A stretch of 54,894 nucleotides of DNA from an uncultured Collinsella sp. Its GTDB lineage: Bacteria > Actinomycetota > Coriobacteriia > Coriobacteriales > Coriobacteriaceae. How positions within the stretch are numbered: position 1 is the first letter of the stretch; the number at the start of each line of letters is the position of its first letter. Below the pieces are notes generated by a model. The model was not told where the DNA came from, made no database searches, and saw only the letters and a program-made list of their open reading frames with translations. The DNA is taken from positions 1 through 54,894 of the forward strand of contig CATVZP010000003.1 in NCBI GenBank assembly GCA_958348565.1, given 5' to 3'. A program made the position numbers and the translations under genes. This document shows, one piece after another, positions 51,795 through 54,894 of the stretch.

Positions 51795-53558
51795 TTACTT
51801 GCTCGCGAACAGCCAGATCAGGATGATCACCAGAATCACGGCGATGATGCAGGCGATGGCTCCGGTGAATTTGACGCGTGAGTCGCGGGTTCGCTTGCGC
51901 ACGTCGTCTTCGGTGGCCTCGAGTTGGGCAACTTCGCGCTCGGTCTCGGTATGCTCGGCCTTGTCGCGCGCCAAGGACCCGGCGAGCGATTCGGTGATCT
52001 CGGGATGGTCGTGCACCTCGGTCGCCTGCTCGATAATCGACTGCGCATGCGCGGCATCTGCCCGGGCGTTTGCGATGGCCTGCTCTTGCTCGCGGCGTGC
52101 CTTGTCCTGCGTGGCGATCTTTTCGCGCAGCTCGCGCTGGCGCGTCGCGGCGGTAGTTTTTGCGGACTGCAGCTCGTCGCGCGCGGCATCTGCCTCAGCC
52201 GTTACGGCCTGGTGCGCGCGTTTAGCGTCGGCGATGGGGGCCTGTGCCTGCTCGACGGCCTGCTCGGCGGCGGCAAGTGAATGCTCAAGATCGGCAGTCA
52301 CGCGCGGAATATCTTCCTCGGCCTTGCGGAGGGCGTCGGCAGCGTCGGAGATTTGCATAGACAACTCGTTGGTGCGTACGGTGTAATTGGCGGGATTTGC
52401 CGAAGGGTTGCGTTGCAGCTCGGCATACTCGCGACGCAAGGTCTCGAGCTGTGCGCGCGTAGCATCGGCAGTTTGTCGTGCGGTGGCGACACCGGCATCG
52501 CGCTCAGCCTTCACTTTGTCGCGGATACGCTTGGAATCCTCAAGGCGACGAACGAGGCGGTTGCCGGTCTCGCGCGAGCTCGCCTCGCGGGCTTCCACGG
52601 CGTCGAGTGCAGCCTTCAGGCGGAGCTCGGTCGCATCGTCCTCTGCCTTCATTTGCTCGAGCTGACCCTTGAGCTCCGTCGCTTTGGCGGCATGGGCATC
52701 ACGGTTACTTTCAGCTGCCGCAGCGGTCTTTTGTGCCGCGGCAATCGCCTGGCGTTGATCGGCGATGATCTGATCGTAGCGGCCTGCGATGTCCTGGCGC
52801 GTCTCGAGCTCCTCTGCCTGGTCGGCGATGCGCTGCTCAAGCTCGGCTAAATGGGCGCGGGCATCGGCGAGTGCCTTCTTGGCGGCGTTCATCTCGCGCA
52901 TGGCCGACGCGCCCTGGGCGATAAAAGTGCCCACGGCGTTAGCGGTATTTGAGACGGCGCTCCCCAGGTCGCGGCTCGTGGCGGGGGCGTGCGAGGTGGT
53001 CGGGTGTACGGCCTCGGCGGCATTCGTATCGGCAGTCTGCGGCGCGGCGATATTGCCGGTGCCGCCTTCAATCACGGAAAAGCCCGCTGCATGCGGGTCG
53101 ACCGCATCGGCGCCGATCGTGGGGTGCTCGAGTTGCAGGAACGAGGGCATGGTGCTGCCCTGGTCGGCAACCGGGGTCTCGCCGGGCACAAACGTCGAGG
53201 CAGCCTCGGCGGCTTCCTCTTCCTCGGCGTCGACATCGGCATCGGCGACAGCGTCCTTCATCGCTTTGACGGCATCCATCATGGAGTCCATGACGGCGTC
53301 GAGCTCTTCTTCCGAAGACACCTCGATGGGGCCCGCTGGTTGCGGGGTGGCGTCCTTTTCGGGGGCGTCGTCCTGAGCGGCCGAATCGCCGTTTTGCTCG
53401 TCGGCATCTTCGGTCGCAGGGGTTTCCGCCGCAGCGCCGTTATCCAGAGTGGCGTCGTCGACGTCGGTATCATTGCAGGTCGCAGCGTCAGTATCTGCGG
53501 CGACGTCTGCGGAATCATCAATATGCTGCTGAGTCTGGGGGTCCAGCTCGTCTGTCAT
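51795..53558 (-). CDS. Tail-anchored coiled-coil protein
   Basis: A 587-residue protein of unknown function. I chose ATG 53558 (MTDELDPQTQ), with GAGGAG nine bases upstream; ATG 53564 is too close. The first 150 residues are very acidic and disordered, followed by a Pro/Ala region. From about 220 to 540 there is a long, nearly continuous coiled coil (EMNAAKKALADARAHLAELEQ onward, rich in Ala, Glu, Lys, Gln). A basic segment then precedes a C-terminal membrane helix (VKFTGAIACIIAVILVIILIWLF) that anchors the protein with the coil facing the cytoplasm. Such proteins often act as spatial organisers or segregation and division factors. No enzymatic motif. Confidence 0.82.
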   Translation of the reverse strand: MTDELDPQTQQHIDDSADVAADTDAATCNDTDVDDATLDNGAAAETPATEDADEQNGDSAAQDDAPEKDATPQPAGPIEVSSEEELDAVMDSMMDAVKAMKDAVADADVDAEEEEAAEAASTFVPGETPVADQGSTMPSFLQLEHPTIGADAVDPHAAGFSVIEGGTGNIAAPQTADTNAAEAVHPTTSHAPATSRDLGSAVSNTANAVGTFIAQGASAMREMNAAKKALADARAHLAELEQRIADQAEELETRQDIAGRYDQIIADQRQAIAAAQKTAAAAESNRDAHAAKATELKGQLEQMKAEDDATELRLKAALDAVEAREASSRETGNRLVRRLEDSKRIRDKVKAERDAGVATARQTADATRAQLETLRREYAELQRNPSANPANYTVRTNELSMQISDAADALRKAEEDIPRVTADLEHSLAAAEQAVEQAQAPIADAKRAHQAVTAEADAARDELQSAKTTAATRQRELREKIATQDKARREQEQAIANARADAAHAQSIIEQATEVHDHPEITESLAGSLARDKAEHTETEREVAQLEATEDDVRKRTRDSRVKFTGAIACIIAVILVIILIWLFASK

Positions 53559-53854
53559 AGGCATGTGCTCCTCATCGTTGTTTGTCACCCTATGATAAAG
53601 TCTCGCGCCGACATCCCGCGCGCCGCAGCAAAGTTTCAAAACGTGTTCGATGGCTCGCGTCGATAGCAAAAACTCGGCCACTTTATCCAGTTTGTACTTG
53701 ACAATCCCTTCGCCGAAAGACGTTATGCCGTTCGCCTGCCGAGGCCTTTTCTTTTCACTTGAAGAAGCTAAAGTTGCATTTCAGCTTTTGGCGCGTTTAT
53801 TTTGGATGCGCGCAGTCGGCGGGCGTGCCCGTCGCGATTTTGAAAGGACTTCGT
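53559..53854. other. Divergent promoter region between coiled-coil and dehydrogenase genes
   Basis: A consensus TTGACA (53698-53703) with a TTATGC about 19 bases later could drive the dehydrogenase gene, leaving a leader of about 130 bases. A TATCAT on the minus strand near 53590 may serve the other gene. I see no gene or strong structure. Confidence 0.4.
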
Positions 53855-54655
53855 ATGGGACTTTTCACTGGTAAGACCGTGATCGTCACCGGCGGCGGCA
53901 AGGCCACGCTTAAGGACGGCTCTGCTGGCTCCATCGGCTACGGCATCGATATCGCTTTTGCCAAGGAGGGCGCGAACCTCGTCATCACCGGCCGCAACGT
54001 CGCCAAGCTCGAGGCCGCCAAGGAGTCTCTTGAGGCCGAGTACGGCGTCAAGGTTCTGCCTGTTCAGGCCGATGTCTCGGCTGGTCAGGACAACGAGGCC
54101 GTCGTGCAGAACGTTATCGACAAGGCGATTGAGGAGTTCGGTCGCATCGACGCCGTCGTCAACAATGCTCAGGCCAGCGCCTCGGGTGTGACCATCGCCG
54201 ACCACACTATGGACCAGTTTAACCTGGCCATTTACTCTGGCCTGTATGCCACCTACCTGTACATGCAGAAGGCCTATCCGCACCTGAAGGAGACCAAGGG
54301 CTCCGTGGTCAACTTTGCCTCGGGCGCCGGCCTGTTTGGCAACTACGGCCAGTGCAGCTATGCTGCCGCCAAGGAGGGCATCCGCGGCCTGACCCGCGTC
54401 GCCGCCAACGAGTGGGGCAAGGACGGCATCAACGTCAACATTGTGTGCCCGCTTGCCTGGACTGCTGCGCTCGAGAACTTCCAGGATGCCTATCCTGAGG
54501 CGTTCAAGGCCAACGTCCACATGCCGCCGGCGGGCCACTACGGCGACGTCGAGAAGGAGATTGGCCGCGTGGTCGTTCAGCTCTGCGGCCCCGACTTTAA
54601 GTACATGAACGGCGAGACCGTCACCCTCGAGGGCGGTATGGGCCAGCGGCCCTAA
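53855..54655 (+). CDS. Short-chain dehydrogenase/reductase
   Basis: A 266-residue classical SDR that uses NAD(P)H. ATG 53855 (MGLFTGKTVIVTGGG) follows GAAAGGA. The cofactor loop is unusual: TGGGKATLKDGSAGSIGYG has about eight extra residues between TGGG and GIG. The conserved NNAG reads NNAQ (about 95). The catalytic Ser is in FASGAG and the Tyr-Lys pair in YAAAK. The C-terminal substrate region is NIVCPLAWTAAL. The substrate (steroid, sugar or acyl chain) cannot be read from sequence, although gut Collinsella are known for steroid and bile acid dehydrogenases. A structured repeat element starts 2 bases after its stop. Confidence 0.88.
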   Translation: MGLFTGKTVIVTGGGKATLKDGSAGSIGYGIDIAFAKEGANLVITGRNVAKLEAAKESLEAEYGVKVLPVQADVSAGQDNEAVVQNVIDKAIEEFGRIDAVVNNAQASASGVTIADHTMDQFNLAIYSGLYATYLYMQKAYPHLKETKGSVVNFASGAGLFGNYGQCSYAAAKEGIRGLTRVAANEWGKDGINVNIVCPLAWTAALENFQDAYPEAFKANVHMPPAGHYGDVEKEIGRVVVQLCGPDFKYMNGETVTLEGGMGQRP

Positions 54656-54657
54656 GA

Positions 54658-54829
54658 GTTACGGCGTTTTACCAAACGCCGTAACGGGCCGACGCTGCGC
54701 GGTCACCAGAGCGACAATTTGTCATTCAAAGAGGGCGGCATGACCAGAAGGTCTATGCCGCCCTCTTTTCATGCCAACTTGTTCGCTCTGGCGACCGCTC
54801 GCTGACGTTGCCATAACATCGGCGTTGCC
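54658..54829 (+). repeat. Structured repeat element, copy 2
   Basis: It begins GTTACGGCGTTT/AAACGCCGTAAC (54658-54685), then GGCCGACGCTGC. A 16-bp stem pairs 54699-54714 (GCGGTCACCAGAGCGA) with 54783-54798 with one mismatch. The inner hairpin GGCATGACCAGAAGGTC is the same as in copy 1 but extended by GAGGGC/GCCCTC, and the element ends ACATCGGCGTTGCC. The long stem differs from copy 1 at about eight positions, with matching changes on the other arm. Confidence 0.85.
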
Positions 54830-54894
54830 TTTGTTGATGTAGTCGTTGGGTGTTCCTATAGTTTTGTCAACCGTCGGGGCTACTCCCGGTAGGG

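Overview
The window is a chromosomal segment of a high-GC, Gram-positive, anaerobic actinobacterium and fits Collinsella or a close relative in the Coriobacteriia. The signs are uniformly G/C-ending codons, strong GGAGG-type ribosome sites, a superoxide reductase, a class III fructose bisphosphatase, formate-tetrahydrofolate ligase with separate cyclohydrolase and dehydrogenase, and C-terminally anchored surface proteins. I see no prophage, CRISPR array, rRNA or tRNA gene. This placement is my reading of gene content, not a database match.

Layout. Positions 1-9650 hold replication and repair genes: the 3' part of dnaE, a SWIM/SNF2 helicase, a superoxide reductase without its centre I cysteines, an NAD-synthetase-like protein that has lost its catalytic residues, and overlapping ruvC-ruvA-ruvB. 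From 9795 to 24222, one-carbon genes (fhs; fchA-folD) flank an envelope region with two zinc-ribbon membrane proteins sharing a perfect 12-bp palindrome upstream, a small Cys-rich protein, a cation-efflux transporter, a two-zinc-ribbon protein, a SHOCT protein, a HicAB toxin-antitoxin pair and two paralogous lipoproteins with a shared upstream dyad. Positions 24589-28449 hold a C69 dipeptidase and an ABC1/UbiB kinase.

The most striking locus is 28760-39595. A cobalamin-type riboswitch precedes a 3167-residue surface protein with seven Ig-like repeats, four DUF4430 (transcobalamin C-terminal-like) domains, two beta-propellers and four InlB-type repeats. A second membrane-anchored DUF4430 protein follows, then a terminator. 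I read this two-gene unit as a candidate B12-regulated surface corrinoid capture system. Ligand binding is inferred.

From 39694 to the end are two gtrA-like genes, class III fbp, degV, an uncharacterised TIM-barrel protein, an RsmB/NOP methyltransferase and a divergent methionyl-tRNA synthetase, a DUF3267 zincin, queH-queA for queuosine, a tail-anchored coiled-coil protein and a short-chain dehydrogenase.

Intergenic DNA is rich in inverted-repeat elements. Two copies of a roughly 170-nt element sit directly behind queA and the last gene. They share loops and flanks, while one long stem has changed sequence on both sides and still pairs, which points to a selected folded structure.
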